Assembly (NCBI GenBank): GCA_946122785.1
Contig: CAMGYJ010000011.1
Coordinates: forward strand, 8,742,001-8,806,000
Origin: Linum tenue
Taxonomy: Eukaryota > Streptophyta > Magnoliopsida > Malpighiales > Linaceae
Length of the DNA stretch: 64,000 bases
Direction: 5' to 3'
A model generated the notes under the pieces. That model worked only from the letters and a program-made list of their open reading frames with translations. It was not told the origin of the DNA and made no database searches. A program made the position numbers and the translations under genes. Each line of letters starts with the position of its first letter. Positions within the stretch are counted from its first letter, which is position 1. Below are positions 63,361 to 64,000 of the stretch, piece after piece.

Positions 63361-64000
63361 TTACCGAAAAGAAATCAAATAATCAAAGGTTATCAAGCTA
63401 CCTGGAATGGTTGAATTGAGCAACCAATTTTGAGCACACATTAGAACCTCAACAGTTTCTGGGAGAAGTCTACTGCGACTAGGGCTAACTAGTATTCCAC
63501 CGACACTAAAAGCAGACTCAGAAGCCACAGTAGTCACTGGAATTGCAAGTATGTCTCTAGCAATCAATGCTAAAGTCGGATACTTTGACTCATTTGCCTT
63601 CCACCACAATAAAATGTCAAATCCAGCTTTCTTGGGCAAGACTTTCTCCTTGAGGTAGACATCCAACTCAGTTTCAACATCTACACTGCTAGTAGTCAAT
63701 GATGCTACATACCTATCATATGCTATCATTCTTCCTCGTCCTTAACTAATCGAACTCCCATCATGAGACGAATTTCCTTCTTGACTCCCATCCACATTTG
63801 GCTTCTTATAATCCTTCTCCAATTCAACCAACAATTGTCGAACACTCTCAATACATGCCCTTGATTCATCACCATAGATATCTGGAAAGTAGCACTCCAA
63901 CAAGGTAAACTTATACCTTGGATCAAATACAACAGCAATAGCTAAAACGTCATGAATAGTACTCCAATACTACTCAAATTTTGTCATCATGCTTTTGGCC
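63361..64000 (-). pseudogene. hAT transposase, C-terminal part
   Basis: The minus strand reads FDPRYKFTLLECYFPDIYGD (frames near 63840-63940), then MIAYDRYVASLTTSSVDVET, LDVYLKEKVLPKKAGFDILL with WWKANESKYPTLALIARDIL, and AIPVTTVASESAFSVGGILV with SPSRSRLLPETVEVLMCAQN then WL. This is the hAT C-terminal dimerisation domain of RICESLEEPER/DAYSLEEPER-type transposases. A one-base frame change lies near 63740. The LINE at 63370 cuts the reading frame about 12 codons before the natural stop. The N-terminal BED finger and the catalytic part lie outside the window. Confidence 0.95.

Larger units (their letters stand above)
58595..63370 (+). mobile_element. L1-type LINE, near complete
   Basis: GAAATCAAATAATCA occurs at 58580-58594 and 63371-63385, a perfect 15-bp target duplication bounding 4.78 kb. 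It carries a 5' UTR with a TCTCTC-rich start (58640-58690), ORF1, ORF2 and a 3' UTR. The 3' tail is only CCGAAAA, so a long poly(A) is absent. It sits in the last coding part of the hAT transposase. Several one-base frameshifts break ORF2. Confidence 0.95.
57883..64000 (-). mobile_element. Transposase-bearing hAT element (extends past window)
   Basis: Left end TAGGGATGGCAATGGGTCGG, the same type as the MITE ends at 9978, 51907 and 51119. Subterminal words are AACCCGCTGGGT and CCCAACCC. The transposase lies on the minus strand from beyond 64000 to 63371. A LINE (58595-63370) is inserted near its 3' end. The right end and the target duplication (left flank CCAGGATT) lie outside the window. Confidence 0.82.

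Noticed and set aside
1..64000. CRISPR array, operon or bacterial system
   Set aside because: No regular repeat-spacer array or bacterial gene order; all repeats are transposon-derived.
1..64000. rRNA genes
   Set aside because: No conserved rRNA core sequence recognised on either strand; the tRNA-like pieces are too degenerate to call genes.

Overview
This is plant nuclear DNA, almost certainly from a eudicot. It contains split WD40 exons with GT/AG introns, plant LTR-retrotransposon lineages with their usual primer sites (Athila, Tat/Ogre, chromovirus, copia), an L1-type LINE, hAT and Mutator-like DNA transposons, and no bacterial gene organisation. I cannot name the species. Apart from one decayed host gene, nearly the whole window is nested, broken mobile elements. 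Most open reading frames are pieces of transposon proteins or translations of non-coding repeats.

Layout. 1-8137: an Athila-type LTR retrotransposon on the minus strand (part of the 3' LTR, gag, protease, RT, RNase H and integrase remnants, PBS, 5' LTR). A solo LTR with perfect target duplications sits inside its 5' LTR. 8138-11750: two chromovirus bodies sharing one LTR (PBS on one side, PPT on the other), with a hAT MITE between. 11750-14682: unassigned sequence, a CACTA-like MITE, and the 5' end of a non-autonomous LTR element with a 374-codon gag-like ORF. 14690-about 31100: a Tat-type gypsy element on the plus strand with integrase remnants, a long 3' non-coding region, PPT and 3' LTR. 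It has been invaded by hAT MITEs, a complete copia element (18642-24923, itself carrying a MULE) and a hAT element containing a second MULE that bears a plant-mobile-domain gene. 31104-31778: a small hAT with a dimerisation-domain remnant. 32890-45400: two decayed, pol-less Ogre/Tat copies with an inverted LTR duplication, a duplicated primer site, a long-armed foldback element and two tandem-repeat blocks. 45584-46806: a hAT-like element with another TIR element inside.

48410-50750: the only recognisable host gene, a RID3/IPI3/WDR18-type WD40 gene on the minus strand. It is split into several exons, carries single-base frameshifts, and its 3' end is tandemly duplicated. 51119-52617: two neighbouring hAT MITEs. 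53640-55610: a decayed transposon-associated gene with tandem duplications. 55624-57882: a second Athila element (plus strand; LTR, PBS, gag). A larger hAT transposon (57883 to beyond the window, transposase on the minus strand) is inserted in its gag. A near-complete L1-type LINE (58595-63370, 15-bp target duplication) is inserted in the last codons of that transposase.

The most unusual signal is in the Athila LTRs. Two diverged subfamilies carry, at the same LTR position, arrays of short hairpins whose stems differ (AAATACCC/GGGTATTT versus AAGCAC/GTGCTT) but change on both sides together, around a constant GACC/GGTC loop. A second pattern is a group of TAGGG-ended hAT elements, each with its own iterated subterminal word, alongside a transposase-bearing relative.
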